Below, piece after piece: positions 20,535 through 30,157 of a DNA stretch of 64,000 bases. The translations under genes and the position numbers were made by a program. Where the stretch lies: assembly GCA_947497495.1 (NCBI GenBank), contig CANMGT010000003.1:124001-188000 (forward strand), read 5' to 3'. How positions within the stretch are numbered: position 1 is the first letter of the stretch; every line of letters starts with the position of its first letter. The notes beneath the pieces are model-generated. The model had not been told where the DNA came from. It saw only the letters and a list, made by a program, of their open reading frames with translations, and ran no database searches. The stretch comes from an uncultured Lentibacter sp. Its GTDB lineage: Bacteria; Pseudomonadota; Alphaproteobacteria; Rhodobacterales; Rhodobacteraceae.

Positions 20535-21605
20535 ATGCCCCGATTCCACGACCTTGAAGTTACTGACATCCACAAAACCATCCGCGATGCCGTGGTTGTC
20601 ACGCTGCGCCCCGTTAACGGCGCGGCGGACGAGTTTGACTTCACCCAAGGCCAATATCTGACGTTCCGCCGTGACTTTGACGGCGAAGAGCTTCGCCGCT
20701 CCTATTCCATTTGCGCGGGCAAGAGCGACGGTGTCTTGCAAGTCGGCATCAAGCGGGTTGATGGAGGCGCCTTTTCGACTTGGGCCAACGAAGAACTGGC
20801 CGTCGGCGACAAGCTTGAAGCCATGCCGCCAATGGGGCGCTTTTTCACACCGCTCGATGCGGCCAGTGAAAAAAACTACCTCGGCTTTGCGGGCGGCTCG
20901 GGCATTACGCCGGTTCTGTCTATCATCAAAACCACGCTAAACGCCGAGCCGAATGCGAGCTTTACACTTGTTTACGCTAACAAGGGCGTCTCTAGCATTA
21001 TGTTCAGAGAAGAGCTCGAAGATCTTAAGAATATCTATATGGGGCGTTTCAACGTCATCCATATTCTAGAGCAGGACGCGCAGGACATCGAGCTGTTCAC
21101 AGGGCTGGTCAGCGAAGAGAAATGCGCCGAGCTGTTCAAATCATGGATCGACATTGCAGCTATCGACACCGCCTTTATCTGTGGCCCCGAGCCGATGATG
21201 CTGGGCATTGCCAAGGCGCTGAAAGACCATGGGCTCAGCGAGTCGCAGATCAAGTTCGAGCTTTTTGCTTCGTCCCAGCCGGGACGCTTGGCCAAAAAGG
21301 CGGCAAGCAAAGCGGCGGGGGCGGCGGCTCAAACGCAGCTCTCTGTCACACTTGATGGCGCCACACAAACCATCGAGGCCGATGGGAGCCTGTCGATCCT
21401 CGATGCGGCCCGCGAGGGGGCGATGGATGCGCCATATGCCTGTAAAGCAGGGGTTTGCTCGACGTGCCGTTGCCGCGTTATTGAGGGCGAAGTCGACATG
21501 CGCGCCAACCATGCGCTCGAAGATTACGAAGTCGAGAAGGGCTATGTGCTGTCGTGCCAGTCCTTCCCTGTGAGCGCAAAAGTTGTCGTGGATTTCGACC
21601 AGTAA
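20535..21605 (+). CDS. paaE: 1,2-phenylacetyl-CoA epoxidase subunit PaaE (reductase)
   Basis: Ferredoxin reductase domain (RRSYSICAGKSDG, AFICGPEPMMLGIAKAL) plus 2Fe-2S ferredoxin CKAGVCSTCRCRVIEGEVDM. Confidence 0.95.
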   Translation: MPRFHDLEVTDIHKTIRDAVVVTLRPVNGAADEFDFTQGQYLTFRRDFDGEELRRSYSICAGKSDGVLQVGIKRVDGGAFSTWANEELAVGDKLEAMPPMGRFFTPLDAASEKNYLGFAGGSGITPVLSIIKTTLNAEPNASFTLVYANKGVSSIMFREELEDLKNIYMGRFNVIHILEQDAQDIELFTGLVSEEKCAELFKSWIDIAAIDTAFICGPEPMMLGIAKALKDHGLSESQIKFELFASSQPGRLAKKAASKAAGAAAQTQLSVTLDGATQTIEADGSLSILDAAREGAMDAPYACKAGVCSTCRCRVIEGEVDMRANHALEDYEVEKGYVLSCQSFPVSAKVVVDFDQ

Positions 21606-21625
21606 GTTTAGAAAGCGAAGCAAGC

Positions 21626-22369
21626 ATGGACATTGATACATATCTTGAAAACGGCGGTGTTCTGAGCAACCCGTCCAACGTGCCGCCACGCTATCGGGCG
21701 GAACTGCTTAAACTGATGGCGACATTTGTTGACAGCGAGTTGGCAGGGGCCGCAGGCTTTGCAGAGACAATCAACGCAGGCCCCGGCATTAAAGAGCGGA
21801 TCGCAGCTGCGAAGATCGTGCTTGAAAAGACAAGCCACGCCGAGAAAGTGCTGAGCCTTATGGGCGAGTTTGGCGCCGACGAGCAGCGCTATGTCGAGCA
21901 CCACCCTTGGACAGCTCGCTTGCCGCGCGACGCGGATGTTGGCACCCAGCGTAGCGAGCACGACATGCGCCTCGCGCTGTTCAACTATCCGCTGCAAGGC
22001 TGGGCCGATGCGGTGACGATGAACCTGTTGATGGGCCGTGCTGTTGGCGTACAAATGCAGGGCTTTAGCGGCGTGTCCTACCAGCCTCTGGCCGAAGCCT
22101 TTCGCGAGATCGCGCCTGTTGAACAACGCCATGCCGAGCTTGCCCGCGAAGGCCTTGAACGGCTTGTCAGCCAAGGGCAGGGCGCACAGGTTGAGGCCTC
22201 TGTCGCCTATTGGATGCCGCGCGTTGCTGCGAGTTTTTCAGGCGCCAGTGGCGACAAGCTTGTACGACTGAATAAGCTGGGGTTGCGCCAGACGGACGGA
22301 GCCGACGAGCGCAAGATTTGGCAGTCGCAAGTGCTGGAAGAGCTGGAACAGATCGGCGTTAAGGCCTAA
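21626..22369 (+). CDS. Additional Phenylacetic-acid-catabolic-family (ferritin-like diiron) protein
   Basis: PaaA/PaaC-family fold signature with ExxH pairs (EKTSHAEK, APVEQRHAEL); located between paaE and paaX. Confidence 0.8.
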   Translation: MDIDTYLENGGVLSNPSNVPPRYRAELLKLMATFVDSELAGAAGFAETINAGPGIKERIAAAKIVLEKTSHAEKVLSLMGEFGADEQRYVEHHPWTARLPRDADVGTQRSEHDMRLALFNYPLQGWADAVTMNLLMGRAVGVQMQGFSGVSYQPLAEAFREIAPVEQRHAELAREGLERLVSQGQGAQVEASVAYWMPRVAASFSGASGDKLVRLNKLGLRQTDGADERKIWQSQVLEELEQIGVKA

Positions 22370-22416
22370 ACCTGACACACAGGAAACCTGCAACAACGCA
22401 CGAACCGGAGACGCCC

Positions 22417-23196
22417 ATGCCTGAGGGCCATTCGCCCCAGTTTGAAAGAGCGCTTGAAGCCCTGCAAAAGCAGGGGCCGCTCAAGACATGGTCGCTGATC
22501 GTCACGCTGTTCGGAGACCTTGCCCCGCGCCAGACGCAGGCTCTTGAAAGCCAGTTTTTGCAACACGCCTGCGTGCCCTTCGGGGTGAAGCCCGAAGCGC
22601 TCAGAGTGGCGCTGCACCGTTTGCGCAAAGACGACTGGATCAAGGCGCAAAAGCACGGGCGGCACATGTCTTACCAGCTGACCGAGCTTGGCCAGAAAGC
22701 CACCAGTGAGGCCTATGAGCGGATCTATCGCGGGGCGGCACAGGCCCCCGAAAGCTGGATGGTCACGCTTGCAGAAGACGCGCGAACCTGCGGCAACCAA
22801 GAGAGTGTTCTGGTCGCGCCGAACATCACCGCCGCGCTTGAAAGGCCCGCCTCTGACGCGGATGTTCTGACTGTCAAAACGAGTTTTGACGCGGTGCCAA
22901 CATGGATGAAATCGGCGATCGTTGACACGCAAACAGCTTCAGAGTTCGCCGAGTTCGAGGCTGTTATCCGCAAGATCACGCCGCCAGAAACAGAGGCATC
23001 AAAGCTGTGTTTGCGCCTGCTTGTTTTGCATTACTGGCGGCGGTTGCTGTTGCGTCAGGATGACCTGCCCGAGCTGTTACTTGGCCCAGATTGGCCGGGA
23101 TACGGCGCGCGGCTGCAAACGACGGGTTTGCTCGCGACGCTCAAAACGCCCGAGACCACGGCGTTGAACGTGTTTGACAGCGAGAAAATGACATAA
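22417..23196 (+). CDS. paaX: PaaX family transcriptional repressor
   Basis: GPLKTWSLIVTLFGDLAPRQ...GVKPEALRVALHRLRKDDWIKAQKHGRHMSYQLTELGQ; last gene of the paa operon. Confidence 0.87.
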   Translation: MPEGHSPQFERALEALQKQGPLKTWSLIVTLFGDLAPRQTQALESQFLQHACVPFGVKPEALRVALHRLRKDDWIKAQKHGRHMSYQLTELGQKATSEAYERIYRGAAQAPESWMVTLAEDARTCGNQESVLVAPNITAALERPASDADVLTVKTSFDAVPTWMKSAIVDTQTASEFAEFEAVIRKITPPETEASKLCLRLLVLHYWRRLLLRQDDLPELLLGPDWPGYGARLQTTGLLATLKTPETTALNVFDSEKMT

Positions 23197-23398
23197 AAAC
23201 AAGGCCATCCCCGCAGTTTACCTTAAAGAGCTTAGTCTTGGTTAAAACCACCGTTCAGAAGTGTTAACGCCGATAGTTAACCGTGAAACGAAACTGCCAA
23301 CCCTATGCAGCTATCCGTGCAGAACGCCGTGCAGCATGCGTGCATACGTATTGGCAGATTTGGGTTAACAGAAATTAACTTAACGCCGCGCGCGCTGG

Positions 23399-25264
23399 TC
23401 ACGGTTTTGCGTCGCCGCCCTTTTCAGCCAGCGCCTGCAAGTTTAGCTCAAGCTCTTTTTCAAGCTCGCGCACCCGCGCCATATAGGCGGGGTTGTCGGC
23501 GGCCGAAGTGTCGGGTTGCCAGATGTCGGCAAGCTCTTTCAGAGCCATCCTGTCATGAGAAAAAAATGCCTGCTCGGCCTCGGCGGCTTCAAACTCTGTC
23601 ATGCCGACGTTTTCAAGCACGTAGCGGCCAGCGCGCAGCGAGCTGTCAAACAATTCGCGGACAATGTCGTTAGCCCCCGCTTCATAGAGCGCGAAAACAT
23701 GGCTGCGATCGCGGGCGCGAGCGATGATGTGCAAATCAGGACGCACCTTGCGGGCATGGCGCACAAGGCGCAGCGCCGCCTCGGCACTGTCAAGCGCCAC
23801 AACCAGCACCCGCGCATCACGCAGCCCCGCCGCGCGCAGAAGTTCAGGGCGGGTCGGGTCGCCCAGAAAGGCGCGGTAGCCAAAGCTGCGCATCAGTTGG
23901 ATACGCTCCAAATTGTGGTCAAGCACCACGGTTTTGAAGCCCGAGCTTTCCACAAGCCGGTTGACGATCTGCCCGAAGCGGCCGATCCCCGCGATGATCA
24001 CAGGCCCCGAGCTGTCGATCTCGTCTGGCTCGGCGCTCGGCTTGGCCTTTTCCAGCAGCTTGGAGATAAAATCATAGGCCAGAAACAGCACAGGCGTCAT
24101 CAGCATCGACAGGGTGATGATCAGCAGGATGTCCCCGCCCAAAGCCTCGCTGAAAACGCTTTGCTGGCTGGCGAAAGAAATCAGCACAAAGCCGAACTCG
24201 CCGGCCTGCGCAAGGCTGAGCGCGAAGAGCCACAGCTCGCGGTGGCGCAGGCCAAAGCCAAAGCCCAGCACAAACAGGACGATGCCTTTGAGCGCGATAA
24301 CCGCAAAGGCCAGCCCGATCAGGCGCAGCGGCTCGGCCGTGAGGCTGACAAAGTCGATCGACGCGCCGACGGTTATGAAAAACAGGCCCAGTAGCAGGCC
24401 TTTGAACGGTTCGATGTCGCTCTCAAGCTCGTGGCGAAACTCGGAGTTGGCCAGAACGACGCCCGCAAGGAAGGCCCCAAGCGCAGGCGACAGGCCTAGC
24501 AGCGTCATCAGATAAGAGATGCCAATGACGATCAGAAGGGCAAGCGCCGTATACATTTCGCGCAGGTGGGCTGCGTGGATAAACCGGAAAATCGGCTTGG
24601 TGAGAAACACACCCGCAGCGATGATCGCCGCCACTGTGGCCAGTGTGGCCAGCGCGATGCCCCAAGCCGGCAGCCCTTCAAACAGGGTAGCGCTATGAGC
24701 AGCGTCTTTCGCCAGTTTGGTGATCGAGCCGTCTGGCGTAATGGCGACGGGCCCCGCGATGCTGAGCAGCGGTATGAGCGCCAGCAGCGGCACAACGGCG
24801 ATGTCCTGTGTGAGCAGGACCGAAAACACCGAACGCCCGCCCGGTGTTTGCACAAGGCCTTTTTCTGTGAGCGTTTGCAAGACGATAGCGGTCGAACTGA
24901 GCGAGAGCACAAGCCCGATCGCCAGGCTTGTCTGCCACGGGTAGCCCAGCAGGGAGGCCCCCGCAAAAAGTGCGAGGCACGACAGCAGGATCTGCAATCC
25001 ACCCAGCCCGACAAGCCTGTGGCGCATGTCCCAAAGCAAACCGGGGGCAAGCTCGAGGCCGACGATAAACAGCATCATCACCACGCCAAATTCCGCGAAA
25101 TGTTGCAGGGCGCGGGTTTCTTCGCCGATGCCGGGCATGAGGCCGATGACCATGCCCGCACTCAAGTAACCAAGCACCGAGCCAAGGCCAAGTCGCGCGG
25201 CCAAAGGCACAGCGATCACCGCAGCAAGCAAGTAGAGCGTGGGGAGGAAGAGGACAGAATGCAT
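23399..25264 (-). CDS. CPA2-family monovalent cation:proton antiporter (Kef type) with RCK/TrkA-N domain
   Basis: FLPTLYLLAAVIAVPLAARLGLGSVLGYLSAGMVIG; C-terminal VIIAGIGRFGQIVNRLVESSGFKTVVLDHNLERIQLMRSFGYRAFLGDPTRPELLRAAG. Confidence 0.93.
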   Translation of the reverse strand: MHSVLFLPTLYLLAAVIAVPLAARLGLGSVLGYLSAGMVIGLMPGIGEETRALQHFAEFGVVMMLFIVGLELAPGLLWDMRHRLVGLGGLQILLSCLALFAGASLLGYPWQTSLAIGLVLSLSSTAIVLQTLTEKGLVQTPGGRSVFSVLLTQDIAVVPLLALIPLLSIAGPVAITPDGSITKLAKDAAHSATLFEGLPAWGIALATLATVAAIIAAGVFLTKPIFRFIHAAHLREMYTALALLIVIGISYLMTLLGLSPALGAFLAGVVLANSEFRHELESDIEPFKGLLLGLFFITVGASIDFVSLTAEPLRLIGLAFAVIALKGIVLFVLGFGFGLRHRELWLFALSLAQAGEFGFVLISFASQQSVFSEALGGDILLIITLSMLMTPVLFLAYDFISKLLEKAKPSAEPDEIDSSGPVIIAGIGRFGQIVNRLVESSGFKTVVLDHNLERIQLMRSFGYRAFLGDPTRPELLRAAGLRDARVLVVALDSAEAALRLVRHARKVRPDLHIIARARDRSHVFALYEAGANDIVRELFDSSLRAGRYVLENVGMTEFEAAEAEQAFFSHDRMALKELADIWQPDTSAADNPAYMARVRELEKELELNLQALAEKGGDAKP

Positions 25265-25719
25265 CAGGCTGGCAACGGCGCGTCTTGTTTGATCTGGCTC
25301 ATCACGATCTGGCTGTGCACACGGCTGACGGCCCCGTGTGGCAGCAAGATGTCGTGGATCAACGCATTCAACGAAGTCAGATCGCGGGCGTAAATGCGCA
25401 GCAAGAGGTCGGCGTCGCCTGTCATCGTCCAGGCCGAGACAACTTCAGGCCGTGCTTTGATGAGTTTGTTAAAGCCATCCGAATGGGCGGGCGCGTGGGA
25501 CGTAAGCTGAACCTGCACAAAAGCCTGTACACCAAGCCCCAATTCGGCAGCGTCAAGCTGAGCACGGTAGCCTTTGATCACTCCCTGCGCTTCCAGCCGC
25601 TGACGGCGCCGCGCGGCTTGGGACGCCGACAACCCCAAGACATCGGCCAACTCCAGACTGGTCAGCTGTGCGTTTTCTTGAAGCGCTTTGATGAGTTTTG
25701 AATCGGTCGCATCTAACAT
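25264..25719 (-). CDS. Lrp/AsnC family transcriptional regulator
   Basis: LDATDSKLIKALQENAQLTSLELADVLGLSASQAARRRQRLEAQGVIKGYRAQLDAAELGL. Confidence 0.92.
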   Translation of the reverse strand: MLDATDSKLIKALQENAQLTSLELADVLGLSASQAARRRQRLEAQGVIKGYRAQLDAAELGLGVQAFVQVQLTSHAPAHSDGFNKLIKARPEVVSAWTMTGDADLLLRIYARDLTSLNALIHDILLPHGAVSRVHSQIVMSQIKQDAPLPA

Positions 25720-25814
25720 GCGTATGATTTAGCAAAACCAGAAGGTAGCTGCGAGAAAATTGCGCGAACAAAAACAGAAGTGCGCGAATACACGCGCATC
25801 TGGCTTTCATAGTG

Positions 25815-25838
25815 CTACAAATATCCTGAGGGGGGAGG
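25815..25838 (-). repeat. Short intergenic element CCTCCCCCCTCAGGATATTTGTAG
   Basis: Shares C-rich tract + CTC(A/G)GGATATTT with 50413-50442. Confidence 0.6.
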
Positions 25839-25875
25839 TTAACCCCAACCTGAGCGACGCATGTATGCGGCGCAA

Positions 25876-28527
25876 TTAGCCGCGTGGCATCTTCAGTGTC
25901 ACGCTCCGGCCGTTCTTGCGGTAGAGCAACTCGGTTTCGCCAATAGCCGAAATCTGGCCGCCATCAATCCGGTCGCCGACTTTCACTTTCTTGTAGCGCC
26001 CGTTGGCCATCCGCACCAATGCGCGGCGGCTTGAAGGTTTGCCATAAACACCAATCAGGTTGACGCGCTTGAGGTTGATCGCATTGCGCACTGTCGCCTG
26101 TTTGGCAACAGAGGCCGTTGAGGGAATACGCGGCGTCACAGTCTTGGGCGCAACTACGGCGACATTTGTCACCTGTTCCTTATTGGCCTCGGCGCGTTTC
26201 ACGATCCGCGAGAAATTGCGCGGGCGATACTTGGGCTTCACAGAGCGCGCCACCGCTTGTGGTGTTGCGTTCGGGTCAAGGTCACGGCCGGGCGTTGTGG
26301 CCACGTCAGGCAGTTTGATCGCCACAGCGCCAGGCGTCTGGGGGATCTGTTCAGGCGTCTTCACCTCGGGCACAACAGCTTCAGCTTTGGCGGCGGCGAG
26401 GTCGCGCACGGACGGTGGGCGCAGCTTCGGGCGGAGCGAGGCGAGCTCTACAAGCGAACGGCCGCCAAGCGTGGCGCGTTCGTTGTTTTCGGCCAGCGTA
26501 GCGGGGCGCAGCTTGGGGCGGAAAGCCGCAAGGCGGGCCATCGCGGCATCCGGCACAGCGTTGGCCGCCGCGGCGCGTGTTTCGCGGTCAGGCAAGCTGC
26601 GCGGCACATAGGGCGGCTTGCCAAGAAAGACGCGGTGCCCGTCAGGCGACAGAGCGCCTTCGCGGGTCGCGATCACCAAGCCGCGCGCATCCAGAGCAAA
26701 CTTTACACCGCGCTCTGAGGGGTTGGCTTGCTGGCCCATGCCACGGTCTGACAGGTCAAAGTCAAGCGCGGGCAAGGCGAGCGCGTCGTTGCTGCCAACG
26801 TCGCGGTCGATGGAGGCGACATAGAGGTCGTCCTCGCCCGTCGGCAGGGGCATATCGGGGGCGGCGGGTGGCATCACCCAGATGCCGGTGACCGCATATT
26901 TCATGCGGGCCTCTTCTTCGGTGATCGGGTCAATCGGTTTGGGCTGAAGCTGTGGCTGCACGCGGGTTTCGGTGTCAGGGTCGAGCGAGGCCAGTTCTAT
27001 GGTGCCTTCGGGCAGGCCGGCCTCTTCGCCCTCAATCAGTGTCTCGTCGGGGGCGTCGGGCATGGCGGCAAAATCGGTGTCGCTGCGCTTGAAAAAGCGC
27101 GAGAGGCCGTCGTCTACAAAGATCGAGGCCCAAGCGGCGACGCCAACCAGAAAGACAAGCAGCACGGCTGTCAGGATCAGCCCCAAAAAGCGCGGCTTGC
27201 CGCCGATCGCGCGTACATTTGCGGGCTTCTCGGCCTTGCGCGCCCCAAAGACTGTCAGGCGTTGCTTTTCGCTTGCAGCCGGAGGCACGAGGTTAGGCGG
27301 CGGCATCTGCGTCTGGCGCGGCTCGGGGCTGCGGCGCAGGTTTTGCAGGCTGAAGTTGGAGGTTGCCTTGGCGGTGTCTTCACGCGGCTCGGCCTGTGCC
27401 TGTTTCTCGGAAGCAGGCTTGGCGCTGCGGCGGCTGAAGAATGACATGCCCTCGGCTTCGGGCGCAGGCAGCGGGCGCGGAGGCGGCGTGCTGGCTTCGC
27501 TCAGATCGGAGGTGTCTATCGGTATGGACGCCGCGACAACATCCGGCTCGGCGCGGGTGACGCCTGCCAGTTTCGGCGCGCTGCCTTCGCCGCTCGCGTT
27601 ACTCTCGCTGCGGCGCGATGTGAAGGCGGTGGGGGCGTCGTCAGATGCGACAAGCGACGCCGTGTCAGGCTTGCTCGGCGTGCCGATGATCGCGGGGGCC
27701 ACAGGTGGATGAGCAGGTGCGCCAGCAGGTTCACCGACAGGTTCTTCGGCGGGCGCTTCGCTGGTGTTGGACGTGTCTTTTGTGACGTCTTCTGGCGCAT
27801 CAGAACTCTCTGCGCGCACAAACATCGGCGCAGGGGCGTCTTCAGGTTCGGATTCTGCGTCACCTTCGGCCCCGATTTCGGCGTCTGGCGCGATCTCTGG
27901 TTCAGCTTGGACAACGACTTCTGGCACGACTTCTGGCGGACGAGCGATGCCGACGATTTTGACCGCTTCAAAGTCAGGCTCAAGGGCGCTTGCGGAGCCG
28001 TCCGTTTGAACAAAACTCTGAGTGAAATATTGTGTTGGGCCGAAGAACGGCTCTTTGCTGAAGCGGCCCTGTTTGGGCATCGCGGCAAAGTAAAGCGGCT
28101 CGAACCCGTGATCGGCGGCAAAGCTTTCCGCCTCGGCGAGGGTTTCGTGGGCCACGGCGGCGATGTGCAGCATCTGGCCATCAACCGTCCAGTCATAGGC
28201 CAGCTCGTCAAGCGTGTAGGGTGTGGCCCCGTCAAGCGCGTGGCGCACGGCCTCGGCCTGAACGTTTTCGCCGCCCTGCGGGTCTACGATTGTGAGGTAT
28301 TTGATTTGCTCGTCAGGCAAGATCAGCTTGGTTTGCAGCGCGCCTGAGCCAAGCTCGTCGGCGGAGCGCTTGAGCACACCCAGAGCCGCTGGCAAGTCGG
28401 GCACGTCGAGCGGCACTTCGCCAACACGCTCCCATCCTGCGGAGGCCTCGTTTTTCGCGCCGGTTTGTGCACGGCGCAACAGGCCTATCCCGTCAAAGGA
28501 AAGCGTAAGAGCAAAATTTGGCTTCAT
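25876..28527 (-). CDS. Bitopic PilM/GspL-like (N-term) and PilP/GspC-like (C-term) protein of unknown function
   Basis: 883 aa; single TM FLGLILTAVLLVFLVGVAAWASIFV; C-term GVYGKPSSRRALVRMANGRYKKVKVGDRIDGGQISAIGETELLYRKNGRSVTLKMPRG resembles the PilP/GspC HR domain; N-term resembles PilM/GspL. Confidence 0.6.
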   Translation of the reverse strand: MKPNFALTLSFDGIGLLRRAQTGAKNEASAGWERVGEVPLDVPDLPAALGVLKRSADELGSGALQTKLILPDEQIKYLTIVDPQGGENVQAEAVRHALDGATPYTLDELAYDWTVDGQMLHIAAVAHETLAEAESFAADHGFEPLYFAAMPKQGRFSKEPFFGPTQYFTQSFVQTDGSASALEPDFEAVKIVGIARPPEVVPEVVVQAEPEIAPDAEIGAEGDAESEPEDAPAPMFVRAESSDAPEDVTKDTSNTSEAPAEEPVGEPAGAPAHPPVAPAIIGTPSKPDTASLVASDDAPTAFTSRRSESNASGEGSAPKLAGVTRAEPDVVAASIPIDTSDLSEASTPPPRPLPAPEAEGMSFFSRRSAKPASEKQAQAEPREDTAKATSNFSLQNLRRSPEPRQTQMPPPNLVPPAASEKQRLTVFGARKAEKPANVRAIGGKPRFLGLILTAVLLVFLVGVAAWASIFVDDGLSRFFKRSDTDFAAMPDAPDETLIEGEEAGLPEGTIELASLDPDTETRVQPQLQPKPIDPITEEEARMKYAVTGIWVMPPAAPDMPLPTGEDDLYVASIDRDVGSNDALALPALDFDLSDRGMGQQANPSERGVKFALDARGLVIATREGALSPDGHRVFLGKPPYVPRSLPDRETRAAAANAVPDAAMARLAAFRPKLRPATLAENNERATLGGRSLVELASLRPKLRPPSVRDLAAAKAEAVVPEVKTPEQIPQTPGAVAIKLPDVATTPGRDLDPNATPQAVARSVKPKYRPRNFSRIVKRAEANKEQVTNVAVVAPKTVTPRIPSTASVAKQATVRNAINLKRVNLIGVYGKPSSRRALVRMANGRYKKVKVGDRIDGGQISAIGETELLYRKNGRSVTLKMPRG

Positions 28528-28698
28528 CCGGCAGGCCCTAACCCGTTGGAAGTGTCAACTATGTCTCTATTATATCAAGGAACTTGCCAAGAAAACAGAG
28601 GTTTGCCCGATGCAGCTGTCTGCGCATCGGGCCTCTCTCTATCTTGCGGAGCTTACCGGTCAAAACAAGGGGAAAACCCTTGTTTTTAAACCCTCAAA

Positions 28699-29979
28699 TC
28701 AGCTTGAGGCCGCTTTGAGCGCTTGGTCGAGGTCTGCGATCAGATCGGCTGCGTCTTCGATGCCGATCGAAATGCGCACCACATTGGGGCCTGCACCGGC
28801 AGCTTCTTGCTGCTCGGGGCTGAGCTGACGGTGGGTTGTGGAGGCCGAGTGAATCACCAGTGAGCGTGTGTCACCAAGGTTGGCGACGTGGCTGAAGATC
28901 TCGAGGTTGTCGACAAACTTGATGCAGGCATCATAGCCGCCTTTGAGCGCGATGGTGAACAGGCCACCAGCGCCTTTGGGGCAGATACGCTCGACACGAC
29001 CGTTGTAGGGCGAGGACTTGAGGCCTGCGTATGTGACGTAGTCAACCGCGTCATGGCCCTCAAGCCAGCCAGCGATTTCTTCGGCGTTCTGCACGTGGCG
29101 CTCCATGCGGAGTGACAGCGTTTCGATGCCCATCAGTGTGTAGTGCGCCGCCTGCGGGTTCATCGTCATGCCCAAGTCGCGCAGGCCAATGGCGATACCG
29201 TGGAACGTGTAGGCCAGCGCGCCGAATGTCTCGTGGAACTTGAGGCCGTGGTAGGCTGGCTCGGGCTGTGACAGCGAGGGGAACTTGTCAGAGGCTGACC
29301 AGTCAAACTTGCCGCTGTCAACCACGCAGCCGCCTGTGACGGTGCCGTTGCCTGTGAGGTATTTCGTGGTTGAGTGCACAACCAGCGTTGCGCCATGCTC
29401 GATCGGGTTGCAGAGGTAGGGCGTGGCCGAGGTGTTGTCTACGATCAGGGGGATGCCCGCCGCATCGGAAATCGCGGAGATCGCATCAAGGTCGGTGATA
29501 TAGCCGCCCGGATTGGCGATGCTTTCGCAGAACACAGCGCGCGTGTCGTCGTTGATCGCGGCTTTGACGGCGTCCAGATCATCAAAGTCAACGAAAGTTG
29601 CCGACCAGCCAAAGCGTTTGATGGTTTGGCTGAACTGCGTAATTGTCCCGCCGTAGAGGCGCGTTGAGGCGACAACGTTTTTGCCCGGGCTCATCAGCGG
29701 GAAGAGCGCCATCAGCTGTGCTGCGTGGCCAGACGAGCAGCAGACAGCACCTTGGCCGCCTTCGAGTGTGGCGATGCGCTCGGCAAGCACGGCAACTGTC
29801 GGGTTGGTCAAACGCGAGTAGATGTAGCCGACTTCTTGCAGGTTGAAGAGGGCTGCTGCGTGGTCTGCGTCGCGAAAGACATAGGCCGTCGTCTGATAAA
29901 TCGGCGTGTTGCGCGCGCCTGTTGTTGGGTCAGGCGCTGCGCCCGCGTGAATTTGAAGTGTGTTGAAACCGTATGCCAT
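28699..29979 (-). CDS. metY: O-acetylhomoserine aminocarboxypropyltransferase/cysteine synthase (PLP)
   Basis: GFNTLQIHAGAAPDPTTGARNTPIYQTTAYVF, STTKYLTGNGTVTGG, SPYNGRVERICPKGAGGLFTIALKGG. Confidence 0.92.
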   Translation of the reverse strand: MAYGFNTLQIHAGAAPDPTTGARNTPIYQTTAYVFRDADHAAALFNLQEVGYIYSRLTNPTVAVLAERIATLEGGQGAVCCSSGHAAQLMALFPLMSPGKNVVASTRLYGGTITQFSQTIKRFGWSATFVDFDDLDAVKAAINDDTRAVFCESIANPGGYITDLDAISAISDAAGIPLIVDNTSATPYLCNPIEHGATLVVHSTTKYLTGNGTVTGGCVVDSGKFDWSASDKFPSLSQPEPAYHGLKFHETFGALAYTFHGIAIGLRDLGMTMNPQAAHYTLMGIETLSLRMERHVQNAEEIAGWLEGHDAVDYVTYAGLKSSPYNGRVERICPKGAGGLFTIALKGGYDACIKFVDNLEIFSHVANLGDTRSLVIHSASTTHRQLSPEQQEAAGAGPNVVRISIGIEDAADLIADLDQALKAASS

Positions 29980-30157
29980 GACTGATGCTCCCAATGTCTG
30001 TGTCGGGCGGCACGTTAGGCGAGATGTTCTGCAGCGGCAACGGGCAAGGCGCATATGAGCGCTTTTACAGCGGAAATTCAGGCACCGCCAAGGTCACTGG
30101 GAAAATGGACTGAAAATCAGCATTGGTTTGGAACAGGTGTTTGGGCCGCCTCAAAGC

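Noticed and set aside
23516-24394. 292-aa ORF on plus strand antisense to the CPA2 antiporter
   Set aside because: Composition typical of reverse-complement shadow frames; no motif.
27709-28347. 212-aa ORF on plus strand antisense to the PilM/PilP-like gene
   Set aside because: Shadow ORF; no recognisable domain.
29980-30157. SAM-II or SAM/SAH riboswitch upstream of metY
   Set aside because: No recognisable consensus core in the 178-nt leader by eye; would need a covariance search.
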